NCBI GenBank assembly: GCA_002364975.1
Contig: DEYT01000003.1
Span: 2,170-25,089, forward strand
Direction: 5' to 3'
DNA from: Opitutia bacterium UBA3151
GTDB taxonomy: Bacteria > Verrucomicrobiota > Verrucomicrobiia > Opitutales > Seribacteraceae
Length of the DNA: 22,920 bases
The translations under genes and the position numbers were made by a program. Numbering within the stretch: the first letter of the stretch is position 1; each line of letters begins with the position of its first letter. The notes beneath the pieces are model-generated. The model made no database searches. It was not told where the DNA came from and was given only the letters and a program-made list of their open reading frames with translations. This document shows, piece by piece, positions 1-7,897 of the stretch.

Positions 1-1995
1 GGAGGAAAATCTGAGATTTCAAAACCTCTCACTGATGCAATTGTATGTGGACCTGTTTTTATTGCCGATTGGGAGGGCGATATGAAAATCACCCGTGAAG
101 TAATTGACAAGGACTACTCGGACAGATTTCGAAATCCTGAGAAGAGTAATATAAGAAATCGAAAAATATTAAACCCAGATCGGTCATTAGGTTCAGTCAT
201 AAAACTATTAACTCCTTCCCAAACACTCTACACAGATGAATTTAATACTTGGCTTGATACCATTCCGCAAAGAGTCAAAGACCTCGTATTAATTGTTAAG
301 AGAAGATACCGCGAAGAATGGGAAGAGAATTGGGAACAATATTTCAGCGTCGACTCAGTCAATGGCCAGCCTGCCAATGAATTGAGATTTAAAGGTGAAA
401 AATTGATTACTCGCCTACTAAGAGTTGGATTTGACCAAAACGGGTCATGGAGGCTTTTTGCCTTAAGAAAGGACTTTATTCCTGCCCAAAAACTTCTAGC
501 TGAAGATGACATCACGGTGTCCACGGTTGCCCCCCTTCGATTATTAAATGAAATCGGCCCGGGAAATTTTAAGGAATCTGCAAAATTCGTTCATAATTGT
601 GAATATCGACTTTTTCAAAGACCTGATGATGCCATTCATCGAGGTTTTGACAAACAGACCGAAAAAGATCTAGCCAGACCGGGCAACTTTATCAGTAATT
701 TTGAATGTTTGGACCAAAATGATGCAGTAGAACAAGTGGCTAAAACCCTAACTTTTGAAAAGTACACCGATCCCATGAGAGAATTAATTCTTTCAGCTTC
801 CGACAAGGTAGGAGAGGCAAGTCAGTTTGTTTCATCCGCAAATCCAAGAATTGTGGATGGAAAACCAACTAAAAACCCGCGATATTTGCAAACTAGGCCG
901 GATTTATTTGATCCAAAATCAGTGTATTTATCTCTTTCAGGAACCCGGCTTCGAAGAAAAATAGATCATGAGAATTCTGTTTTATATCCGGTTAGATCTG
1001 TACTTCCAGGTCGGAGAAATAACCCCGCCGAAGACGGAGGTAAAGTTCGACCGCTATGCTGCTTTGCTCCCATTCACTACCTTGAATTACCAGAGCTCTT
1101 TATTGATTTTATCGTTTCTGTCACCGGAAAATCTCCTTCAACCACTGGTGCGGGCTCAGAAGGTGCACTTACCAAAGCACCTTTTAATGCGATTCTGCCT
1201 ATTCATGATTTGAACGCAGCCCTAGTATCCTACGCATCAACCGGCCAGGGGGCTTTTGTCACTTCCGCTGGTTACATAGGTCCTAAGTATAAGGTGGCAC
1301 ATGATGTAAGCCTCCTCATTCCAGAGATTTGGAGCAGATTGAGGGATTACGAAAATGATCCCAATGACATGATCTCCAAAGGTTATTTAGAAAAAGTTCC
1401 TAAATTGAAGCATAATGGAGCAGATCTACCTACGGAATATCTTGGATATCGCATAACTCGGAGATTCGCTCACGAATTTCTTGGTAGAATATTTACTGAC
1501 CCAATTTCTGTATTTCCAGAAGATATGATTCAGCCAGAATTACAAGACAAGGAACAGTATGCGGATAGCCTCAACAACCTTGTTGATGCTGGACGAACCG
1601 TTGCTGCTCGATACTTCAAAGATGGATGTATCGAGAAAGCCTGTCCGCCTTTAAGAGCTTTGTTAGAAATTATGGCTAATGGCAGTTGGGATGGAAAAGG
1701 ATTGCTTGATCCAGATTTTAGAAAACTTTTTGATCCCGCCTCGATTCTGGAAAGCGAATGGTATCTTCAACGATTAGCAACAAGAATTGAAGTTACGAAA
1801 AAATATTGGCAAGGGAGGATAGAATATTTGGAGGAATTTGTAAAAGACCATGCCAACAAAGAAGCGTCCAGAAAACTAGATATTGAAGAAAGGCTTAATT
1901 TTTCAAATGACGCTCTTTCAAGATTGGATGATAGTGATGATGCGATCTCACGCATCCATGGCTGCTTGGGCGTCGACCCTAGCATCTACCGGTAA
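1..1995 (+). CDS. C-terminal part of a large conserved protein, possibly PPi-type phosphoenolpyruvate carboxykinase (partial)
   Basis: The reading frame is open from the first base of the window, so the first in-frame ATG (82) is probably internal and the N-terminus lies upstream; 664 residues are visible. A GGAGG five bases before that ATG could mimic a start, but the preceding codons look coding (VCGPVFIADWEGD). The best-conserved-looking stretch is SPSTTGAGSEGALTKAPFN, about residues 378-396 of the visible part, followed by GPKYKVAHDVSLLIPEIWSR and a helical, charged C-terminus. From memory, this pattern fits the diphosphate-dependent PEP carboxykinases (about 1100 residues, reversible PEP/oxaloacetate conversion using PPi or Pi), a family separate from the GTP and ATP enzymes. 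That assignment is inference; the protein is large, soluble, and has no signal peptide or membrane segment in the visible part. Its stop codon lies 10 bases inside the convergent phosphatase gene. Confidence 0.5.
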   Translation, partial: GGKSEISKPLTDAIVCGPVFIADWEGDMKITREVIDKDYSDRFRNPEKSNIRNRKILNPDRSLGSVIKLLTPSQTLYTDEFNTWLDTIPQRVKDLVLIVKRRYREEWEENWEQYFSVDSVNGQPANELRFKGEKLITRLLRVGFDQNGSWRLFALRKDFIPAQKLLAEDDITVSTVAPLRLLNEIGPGNFKESAKFVHNCEYRLFQRPDDAIHRGFDKQTEKDLARPGNFISNFECLDQNDAVEQVAKTLTFEKYTDPMRELILSASDKVGEASQFVSSANPRIVDGKPTKNPRYLQTRPDLFDPKSVYLSLSGTRLRRKIDHENSVLYPVRSVLPGRRNNPAEDGGKVRPLCCFAPIHYLELPELFIDFIVSVTGKSPSTTGAGSEGALTKAPFNAILPIHDLNAALVSYASTGQGAFVTSAGYIGPKYKVAHDVSLLIPEIWSRLRDYENDPNDMISKGYLEKVPKLKHNGADLPTEYLGYRITRRFAHEFLGRIFTDPISVFPEDMIQPELQDKEQYADSLNNLVDAGRTVAARYFKDGCIEKACPPLRALLEIMANGSWDGKGLLDPDFRKLFDPASILESEWYLQRLATRIEVTKKYWQGRIEYLEEFVKDHANKEASRKLDIEERLNFSNDALSRLDDSDDAISRIHGCLGVDPSIYR

Positions 1996-3038
1996 TTAAT
2001 TTTTTTGGAAAGCAAATTTTCCAATTTGTATTCAGAGATGACCTCTCCGCTAAGGCTACGAATACTTGCTAGTATAGACGGACTTTTTCCGGTCCAGTCG
2101 ATTTCGAGCAGGCCAAAATTTTCATTAAAATAGCGTTCTCCGACTCGCAGTGGATTTTTTTCTTCGTTTGGCTTTTGTCTTTGGTTCATTGCACTGGAGG
2201 TAATATCTAGAATGGGATGGGGCAGAATTCCCTCAAGTTTTGATATTTCTGCAGAATGTCGGTCTCCGCTAATAATTAGGGTGCCGGCTTTATTTGTTTT
2301 CTTAAGAAGTGCCAACAAGCGTTCACGTTCTTTGGGAAAATTGCCCCAAGTTTCCCAGCCATGACTAGTCGAAAGTATTTGGATACTGCTTGCAACGATT
2401 CTAATTTCTGCAGGTTCATCGAGCGTTTTCGCAAGCCATTCCCATTGCACTTCCCCAAGAATTTCGGCTCCTTCTGATATATTTGGTTCGTATGGTCCTT
2501 TTCCTCTCTCTCTTTGAACCGCTCGTTTAAGTGGGGTACGGAAATAACGAGTATCCAGAAGAATGAATTGAATGCGTTTACCATCCGGTCCGAGAGTAAC
2601 ACTATCATAAATGCCTGGAGTTTTCCTGCGGTCAGAATCCTTTGGCTCACCGAGAAAATCCAAAAATATTTGCTGAGACTCCGCCTTTCTTGGATATTCA
2701 TTTCCCGCATCATTCTCTCCATAATCATGATCATCCCAAATTCCCAAAAGGTAAGAGCTGGAGCGAACTTTTTGAAAATTGGATATGGCAGAAAAGGTAT
2801 TCCACTTATTCTTCAGTATTTCCATATCTCTCGTATCGCCATAAATATTATCTCCAAGCAGAACAAATACATCCGGCTTTGCAAGGAATACACTATCCCA
2901 AATCGGTTGGGGTCGGGTTTGCTTCAGGCATGATCCAAACGCTACTGATTTTATTAACTTTTCATTGGCTTTGACCATAGTTGGCAGAATAAAACCAATG
3001 GCTAATACCAAGATCACTTTATTCTTTATCAACATCAT
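1986..3038 (-). CDS. PhoD-like metallophosphatase, exported
   Basis: About 350 residues. A hydrophobic N-terminus (MLIKNKVILVLAIGFILPTMVKA) is a typical signal peptide, so the product is probably periplasmic. The start is placed at the ATG ATG pair (3038/3035) directly before this signal; an upstream ATG at 3086 would add 16 poorly fitting residues. The metallophosphatase motifs of the PhoD/alkaline phosphatase D family appear in order: GSC near the mature N-terminus, LLGDNIYGD, WDDHDYGENDAG, LLDTRYFR and SGDRHSAEIS. These supply the aspartate, asparagine and histidine ligands of the binuclear metal centre. It likely hydrolyses phosphomonoesters or diesters; the substrate cannot be read from sequence. 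It is shorter than classical PhoD (over 500 residues) and lacks the usual N-terminal Ig-like domain. It stands alone and converges with the upstream large gene, overlapping it by 10 bases. Confidence 0.85.
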   Translation of the reverse strand: MMLIKNKVILVLAIGFILPTMVKANEKLIKSVAFGSCLKQTRPQPIWDSVFLAKPDVFVLLGDNIYGDTRDMEILKNKWNTFSAISNFQKVRSSSYLLGIWDDHDYGENDAGNEYPRKAESQQIFLDFLGEPKDSDRRKTPGIYDSVTLGPDGKRIQFILLDTRYFRTPLKRAVQRERGKGPYEPNISEGAEILGEVQWEWLAKTLDEPAEIRIVASSIQILSTSHGWETWGNFPKERERLLALLKKTNKAGTLIISGDRHSAEISKLEGILPHPILDITSSAMNQRQKPNEEKNPLRVGERYFNENFGLLEIDWTGKSPSILASIRSLSGEVISEYKLENLLSKKINYR

Positions 3039-3132
3039 AATAAGATATTTTTGTTGGTCACGGAGGAAATGAAACCAAATGCACACAATATTTTAAGATT
3101 TAAAAGACATGGATGCATTTAGTCTGATCACT

Positions 3133-3157
3133 GTTTCATATCTAATCTATATGAAAC
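3133..3157. repeat. Perfect 9-bp inverted repeat (hairpin)
   Basis: GTTTCATAT and ATATGAAAC are separated by seven bases (CTAATCT). It lies between the start of the phosphatase gene and the stop of the small integrase-like ORF, both on the minus strand. It could be a weak terminator for the small ORF or an operator for the phosphatase; there is no clear T-run on either side, so neither role is established. A second imperfect repeat, CCACTT/AAGTGG, follows at 3161-3191. Confidence 0.4.
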
Positions 3158-3200
3158 CACCCACTTTTCTAAGCAAGACCCAAAGAAGTGGCTGAATTGA

Positions 3201-3440
3201 TTAAGCTGCTATCCTGCCAGGTTCATGTAATAGTTTGTATAATATATCATCTCGGTATTTTCGAGCCTTTGCAAGGCACTTTGTCTTCAGAGACCGTCGA
3301 ACTCGCTCAGCAGTGACCGGAGTGGGGCAGATAGTGTAGTGAAGCCACCAAGTACCATTATTATTCCATAAATGATGGTTAGGATTTGATTCGTCTATAC
3401 GGAGTGCAATAGTCTCAGTATAAAAGGTTGTATTTTTCAT
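3201..3440 (-). CDS. Small protein resembling the N-terminal arm-binding part of a tyrosine recombinase
   Basis: 79 residues from the ATG at 3440; an upstream ATG at 3476 is less likely, because a clear ribosome binding site (AAAGGA, about 10 bases upstream) sits before 3440. The core reads NGTWWLHYTI, then TAERVRRSLKTK and a basic helix, LAKARKYRDDIL. The order 'W-W-strand, R-V-R-x-S-L-x-T, A-x-R-x-R-D' is what the arm-type/AP2-like DNA-binding module at the start of many phage integrases looks like. No catalytic domain follows: the frame stops after KLLHEPGRIAA, and the downstream frames show no integrase homology that I can see. It may be a truncated recombinase, a stand-alone DNA-binding protein, or a small conserved protein of this phylum. 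It is the only gene here with a standard Shine-Dalgarno sequence, a hint of foreign origin. Confidence 0.5.
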   Translation of the reverse strand: MKNTTFYTETIALRIDESNPNHHLWNNNGTWWLHYTICPTPVTAERVRRSLKTKCLAKARKYRDDILYKLLHEPGRIAA

Positions 3441-3694
3441 GGTGCATAATTCCTTTCTTGTATGCACGCTATACATTCGCAGGAGCGAAGAGAGCGTTGT
3501 TTTCGGTTGAGCCTGAACCGCACATCCCGGTATTTAGACCATGTACCACCGTAGTAAAAAACACTCGAACTCGGTTGGTAACCCTAAATGGGTTGTCTAT
3601 GGATGAAGCATATGGCTAGTTAATAAAGAACAAACTATCTTTTGCCATTTGATTTTGGAATAAGCAAACTTTTTTTGTGTCATAAAACATGTCT
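3441..3694. other. Spacer without a recognisable gene
   Basis: It holds the hairpin at the small ORF's start, a short hairpin CGGTT/AACCG with a 7-base loop at about 3503-3519, and AACCC/GGGTT around 3581-3595. A TTCGA-like sequence near 3566 resembles a tRNA T-loop but lacks a matching stem, so no RNA gene is called. Confidence 0.3.
3443..3466 (-). promoter_or_regulatory. Hairpin framing the ribosome binding site of the integrase-like ORF
   Basis: On the minus strand, TGCATA and TATGCA (6 bp, perfect) flank a 12-base loop holding AAAGGA, and the ATG follows two bases after the second arm. An overlapping symmetric sequence, TGTAT-N7-ATACA, lies at 3459-3475. Folding could expose or mask the start region. 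The stem is short and could be coincidental. Confidence 0.3.
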
Positions 3695-4690
3695 TTACCA
3701 AATATTCACCAAAGCTATTTTGCCGATCGCATGCCCACTTTCCAAACACCTATGTGCTTTTCCCACCTCATCAAATGAAAATTTTTGATCATGAAGAAGA
3801 GGTTTTATTTTTGAATCATCCACCCATTGGCTGATCTTTTTCAATATTTGGCCATGTTTTTCACGATGGATATTTTTAAGGATCGGAATGAGCATAAAAA
3901 CAACATCCAAGCTCAAGCTCTTTATGTGAACCGGGGTAAGATCATGATTGGAGCGTGCGGCAATCGAAACAACCCGACCGTATTCCCTCGCAGCTTCGAA
4001 AGAATCATCCAGGCACTTTCCACCCACCGTGTCGAAGACTAGGTCGTAACCAGTTCCACAGGTGTGTTCCTTTACATATTGCAAAGGTTTTAATTCTGAG
4101 TAGTTGATTACTTGATCAGCACCTAATCTGCTTGCTAATTCGGCTTTTTGAAGGGAAGATATAGTGGTGTGAACTTCGGCACCCATTGCTTTTGCTAATT
4201 GAATCCCAATGTGTCCAACCCCGCCAGTGCCAGCATGGATCAAAACTTTTTCCCCTTTTGAGATTTTCCCTCTATCCATCAGAGCATTCCAGCCAGTAAT
4301 CGCAACTAAAGGTAAGACGGCAGCTTCTTCCATTGGGAGAGAAGCTGGCTTAAGAGCGAGTAATCGAGCATCCGCTAACACATATTCAGCGAGTACTCCG
4401 GAAATACCTTTGAAGCCTCCGATGCAACCAAACACTTCATCACCCACTTTAAAATCAATAACGCCTTCACCAACTTCTGTCACTACTCCGGCAACATCAC
4501 CATGTAGAATTCCTGGTAAATCAGGGCCAATATCAGCTAGTAAACCACTCCGGATTTTACAATCAACAGGATTAACCCCTGATGCCGAAACTTTTAAAAT
4601 AACATGCTTTGGAAGGATCTTCGGCTCAGAAATCTCCTTGCATTTGAAGGAGTCAGCTGAACCATGTGTATCGAGAAGGATAGCTTTCAT
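3695..4690 (-). CDS. Medium-chain dehydrogenase/reductase, quinone oxidoreductase-like
   Basis: 331 residues, normal for the family. The N-terminal GroES-like fold includes ASGVNPVDCKIRSG and ILHGDVAGVV; the NAD(P)H-binding Rossmann motif is HAGTGGVGHIGIQLAK at residues 152-167. The cysteine-rich structural zinc loop and the catalytic zinc cysteine/histidine set of alcohol dehydrogenases are absent, so it belongs to the zinc-independent quinone oxidoreductase/enoyl reductase branch. It probably performs NADPH-dependent reduction of quinones or reactive enones in the cytosol; the substrate is unknown. The start ATG at 4690 has no Shine-Dalgarno sequence. The region just upstream is a decayed gene whose last frame happens to be in register with this one, with a stop at 4697-4699 separating them. 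No operon partner is evident. Confidence 0.85.
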   Translation of the reverse strand: MKAILLDTHGSADSFKCKEISEPKILPKHVILKVSASGVNPVDCKIRSGLLADIGPDLPGILHGDVAGVVTEVGEGVIDFKVGDEVFGCIGGFKGISGVLAEYVLADARLLALKPASLPMEEAAVLPLVAITGWNALMDRGKISKGEKVLIHAGTGGVGHIGIQLAKAMGAEVHTTISSLQKAELASRLGADQVINYSELKPLQYVKEHTCGTGYDLVFDTVGGKCLDDSFEAAREYGRVVSIAARSNHDLTPVHIKSLSLDVVFMLIPILKNIHREKHGQILKKISQWVDDSKIKPLLHDQKFSFDEVGKAHRCLESGHAIGKIALVNIW

Positions 4691-4696
4691 GAGAAA

Positions 4697-5049
4697 TTAT
4701 GAAAATAGATACTGAATAAACAGGGTGACAAAGTTTGTAAGTCTTAAGTCTGGTCCAGAATACTAAAAGGTGAGTTCTTCATGATTTAGACCTTGAGCAT
4801 AGAAGATGGTCGCGAGCAAGTCATAGATATGAATCCGTTTGTTAACGATCAGTCCTCGAACTTTATCGGTTGAAGCTTAATTTCGTCCAGTTTTGAACTT
4901 TTCGATTTAACAGAGTGACATTCATAACAATTTTTAGAAAGTACAGATAAAATTCTACTTTTTTAAGAGTGAAAACTATCAGATTCCTTGTCAACCCAGT
5001 CAATGTAATGAAGAAGAGTAAAAAATAGTAAGTAAAATCCTGAATTCAT
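4697..5049 (-). pseudogene. Fused remnant of a PSCyt1/PSD1 cytochrome gene (5' end) and a DUF1501 gene (3' end)
   Basis: Read on the minus strand from an ATG at 5049, the frame begins with a signal-like segment (MNSGFYLLFFTLLHY), meets a stop (TAA) after SFHS, then continues in the same frame as ILSVLSKNCYECHSVKSK. The CYECH haem motif followed by lysine-rich sequence is the usual beginning of planctomycete cytochrome C (PSCyt1) domains. Around 4876 the similarity moves to another frame with TDKVRGLIVNK and IHIYDLLATIFYAQGLNHE, then EELTF, a stop (TAG), YSGPDLRLTN, and a final TAA at 4697-4699. This second part matches my memory of the C-terminus of DUF1501 proteins (DLHATILHxLGLDHExLTY...GRDxRLTD). 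In Planctomycetes and Verrucomicrobia a PSD1 gene and a DUF1501 gene are normally adjacent in this order, so a large internal deletion of a few kilobases followed by stop mutations explains the remnant. Confidence 0.75.
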
Positions 5050-5163
5050 TAGTATATGGGTGGTACGATCAAATACTTACATCTTAGAACTCCCGAGTAA
5101 AAATTAAAGATTATAGATCTTTAGATTTGATTTAAATGGTCAAAGTATGAAAGCTTACATTTT
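5050..5163. promoter_or_regulatory. A/T-rich spacer upstream of the Gfo/Idh/MocA oxidoreductase
   Basis: This non-coding spacer lies between the start of the decayed gene and the oxidoreductase ATG, so it probably holds the promoter of the latter. It has a perfect 6-bp inverted repeat, AAAGAT/ATCTTT with a 5-base loop, at 5106-5122. I could not assign convincing -35 and -10 boxes. Confidence 0.25.
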
Positions 5164-6492
5164 ATGAGCCCAAAAGACCTAAACCGTCGTCAATTTTTAA
5201 CGAATTCTGCAATAGGTACAACTGCAGGAATTCTTGCGTCTTCTACCTTTCCATTTATCATGTCTGCCCAAGATAAATCCCCCAATGAAAGGATGCAGTT
5301 TGGTGCGATCGGGGTTGGTGGAAGAGGGGCAAGCATTGCGAATGGTGCTCGAAGACTTTCAGACTTAGTTGCCGTTTGTGATCTTGATACTCAACGCATC
5401 GACCGAGTTAATAAATCTTTGGCACAAGGAAAAGCAACGGGCTATCAAGATTATCGAAAAATTCTGGACCGCAAGGACATTGACTTCGTGACGGTTGGCA
5501 CGACCGATCATTGGCACACCAGAATTGCTATTCAGGCAATGCAGGCTGGTAAGGATGTTTATTGTGAAAAACCACTAACTCTCACCATTGAAGAAGGAAA
5601 ACAAATTTGTAGAGTAACCAAGGAAACAGGTCGCATTTTTCAAGTGGGAACCCAGCAAAGAACCTCAGAAAGGTTTCTCACTGCGATCGGAATGATCCGT
5701 GAAGGAAGAATCGGGAAAATTAAAAAGGTGACCTGTAACATTGGAAATGCCCCTACCGGTGGTCCTTTTCAGAAATCTGACCCGCCTGCAAACTTGGATT
5801 GGAATATGTGGTTGGGACAAGCACCCCTTGTTGATTATATTAAGGAGCGTTGTCATTATCAGTTCCGATGGTGGTATGAATATTCTGGTGGTAAGATGAC
5901 CGACTGGGGTGCTCATCATGTTGATATAGCCCAATGGGCCCTTGAACAGAATGGGGAAGGGCAAGGGGTGGTTTCATTGGAACCTATCATTGGAGATCAC
6001 CCCATTCCGTTGAAAAATGGAATGCCGACCAAAGACAATTATTATAACACCTCTCATAATTTTCATATCAAATGTAAGTTTGCAGATAAAACAGAGATGC
6101 ATATTGTTAGCAAATCTCCGGAAGGAAATGGTATTCTCTTTGAAGGCACCAAGGGAAACTTATTCGTTTCAAGGGGTAAACTTATTGGCCAGTCTTTTGA
6201 TGAACTCAAAGAAAAGCCTCTTTCTTCTGATACGGTACTTTCGGTTTACAAAGGAAAAAAGGTAACCAACCATATGGAAAATTTCTTTTCCTCTATGGCC
6301 GATCGTTCCGACCCGATCTCTGATGTCTACACCCACCACAACGCAATGACCACCTGTCACTTGGCAAATATTTCCATCCGCCTCGGAAGAAAGCTAAAAT
6401 GGAATCCTAAAAAAGAACAAATTGTGGGGGATAGCGAAGCTAATCAGTGGCAATCCCGTGAACAGAGAAAAGGCTTCGAAACCAACACTTAG
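5164..6492 (+). CDS. Tat-exported Gfo/Idh/MocA family oxidoreductase
   Basis: 442 residues. The N-terminus has a twin-arginine signal (NRRQFL at 7-12, followed by a small-residue hydrophobic stretch to about 35), so it should be folded with its NAD(P) cofactor and exported. The Rossmann motif GAIGVGGRG (47-55) and the family signature CEKP (134-137) follow, then GGKMTDWGAHHVDIAQW (242-258), typical of the 'oxidoreductase, Tat signal' subgroup abundant in Planctomycetes and Verrucomicrobia. The reaction is likely oxidation or epimerisation of a sugar or sugar-like substrate, or redox-assisted glycoside chemistry; the substrate cannot be told. It stands alone: upstream is the decayed PSD1/DUF1501 remnant, downstream is convergent lpd, 7 bases away. 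The first ATG is used; no Shine-Dalgarno sequence. Confidence 0.9.
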   Translation: MSPKDLNRRQFLTNSAIGTTAGILASSTFPFIMSAQDKSPNERMQFGAIGVGGRGASIANGARRLSDLVAVCDLDTQRIDRVNKSLAQGKATGYQDYRKILDRKDIDFVTVGTTDHWHTRIAIQAMQAGKDVYCEKPLTLTIEEGKQICRVTKETGRIFQVGTQQRTSERFLTAIGMIREGRIGKIKKVTCNIGNAPTGGPFQKSDPPANLDWNMWLGQAPLVDYIKERCHYQFRWWYEYSGGKMTDWGAHHVDIAQWALEQNGEGQGVVSLEPIIGDHPIPLKNGMPTKDNYYNTSHNFHIKCKFADKTEMHIVSKSPEGNGILFEGTKGNLFVSRGKLIGQSFDELKEKPLSSDTVLSVYKGKKVTNHMENFFSSMADRSDPISDVYTHHNAMTTCHLANISIRLGRKLKWNPKKEQIVGDSEANQWQSREQRKGFETNT

Positions 6493-6499
6493 TTTTTCT

Positions 6500-7897
6500 T
6501 TAAATATGAATTGCCTCACCCTGAGTCGCGGCTGCTGCTTCAGCTAGTGCTTCACTCATCGTAGGATGGGCATGGATGGTGCCATGAATTTCATCCACAG
6601 TAGCTTCCATATTCATGGCTAGTCCGTATTCAGTAATTAATTCTGTGGCATCCGATCCAATAATGTGTGCACCTAAAATCTCTCCATATTTTTTTCCCAC
6701 AAGTACTTTCACAAAACCTTCGGAATGATTTACGGCAACCGCTTTTCCAGATGCTGCAAACGGAAATTTGCCCACATTATATTCCAAACCTTCCTCCTTC
6801 AGCTTTTCCTCCGTTGAGCCAATGCTAGCAACCTGAGGTTGGCAGTAAGTACATCCAGGAAATGCGTCAAAGGGAATCGGTGTTGAATGTCCAAACATAC
6901 CATTAACAGCTTGTATCGCTCGATAGGTGGCAACATGAGCCAACCATGGAGGACCGACAATATCACCAGCAGCATAAATTCCCTTTTCGGAGGTTTGATA
7001 ATTTTCGTCCACTTTTAGGTACCCCTTATTGAGTTCCAGCTTAAGCTTGGGAGATAGAGCATCGTCCAAATTAGGAACCACACCAATTGCAAGCAACAAG
7101 CTCTCGACTTCAATAACTTCTTCGGCTTCTCCAGATACAACTTTGATAACTACCAAGTCATCCTGAACCTTGATGTCATCCACTCGGGTGTTTATCCGAC
7201 AATCTATACCCTGTGATTTAAAAGATTTTAAAAGGGCATCAGAGATTTCTCGATCTTCGACGGGAAGAATACTGGGCATCATCTCTAGAAGGATTACTTT
7301 CGTTCCAAATGAATTAAGAAAATAGGCAAATTCCGCCCCAATCGCACCTGCACCCATGATTGCAATCGAAGCGGGTTGTTTTTTCATAACCAATGCTTCC
7401 CTTGAGGTCATGATTCGCTCACCATCCACTTTTATTTCGTCCAAAGCCCGTGCCTTACAGCCCGTGGCAATTAAAATTTTATCCGCTTTCAGATAAGTAC
7501 CACTGTGCTCACCTTCCATGATTTCAACCATTCCAGGAGTATGCACCATACCCGTGCCAACCACATAGTCTACCTTATTTTTCTTGAACAAAAATTCAAT
7601 CCCTCCACCCATTTGATCGGCTACATTACGTGACCTACTAATAACTTTCTCAAAATCAAACGATACTTCCCCGCATGAAATCCCAAATTCCTCTGCTGCT
7701 AGAGCATTCTGATAAGCCTCCGCACTTTTCAATAAAGCCTTGGATGGGATACATCCCCAATTCAAACAAGTTCCTCCTGCTCTTTCCATTTCTACCACCA
7801 CCGCCTTTTTTCCTAGCTGGCCAGCTCGAATTGCGGCTGCATATCCAGCTGGGCCTCCGCCTAAGACTAGCAAGTCGTATGTTATATCAGGATTCAT
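6500..7897 (-). CDS. lpd: Dihydrolipoamide dehydrogenase (E3)
   Basis: 465 residues, full length. FAD-binding GGGPAGYAAAIRAG (13-26), the redox-active disulfide in GGTCLNWGCIPSK (C44 and C49), an NAD-binding GAGAIGAEFA motif near the middle, FAD-binding YAAGDIVGPPWLAHVA, and the C-terminal HAHPTMSE (442-449) with the catalytic His-Glu pair are all present. It reoxidises dihydrolipoyl groups of 2-oxo-acid dehydrogenase complexes or the glycine cleavage system, producing NADH. No E1 or E2 gene is adjacent, so which complex it serves is unknown. It is transcribed divergently from purC over a 120-base spacer. Confidence 0.95.
   Translation of the reverse strand: MNPDITYDLLVLGGGPAGYAAAIRAGQLGKKAVVVEMERAGGTCLNWGCIPSKALLKSAEAYQNALAAEEFGISCGEVSFDFEKVISRSRNVADQMGGGIEFLFKKNKVDYVVGTGMVHTPGMVEIMEGEHSGTYLKADKILIATGCKARALDEIKVDGERIMTSREALVMKKQPASIAIMGAGAIGAEFAYFLNSFGTKVILLEMMPSILPVEDREISDALLKSFKSQGIDCRINTRVDDIKVQDDLVVIKVVSGEAEEVIEVESLLLAIGVVPNLDDALSPKLKLELNKGYLKVDENYQTSEKGIYAAGDIVGPPWLAHVATYRAIQAVNGMFGHSTPIPFDAFPGCTYCQPQVASIGSTEEKLKEEGLEYNVGKFPFAASGKAVAVNHSEGFVKVLVGKKYGEILGAHIIGSDATELITEYGLAMNMEATVDEIHGTIHAHPTMSEALAEAAAATQGEAIHI

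Noticed and set aside
3555..3600. TTCGA-like sequence resembling a tRNA T-loop on the minus strand
   Set aside because: The bases around it do not form a T-stem, and no D-arm, anticodon arm or acceptor stem could be found.
4209..4715. Plus-strand open frame of 168 codons
   Set aside because: It is antisense to the quinone oxidoreductase, whose motifs are clear; the plus-strand protein is low-complexity (Pro/Thr/Ser-rich) without recognisable features.
4691..4860. Possibility that the quinone oxidoreductase starts further upstream, as the preceding codons are in the same frame
   Set aside because: A stop (4697-4699) lies just before the ATG, and the upstream codons resemble a different family (DUF1501 C-terminus).
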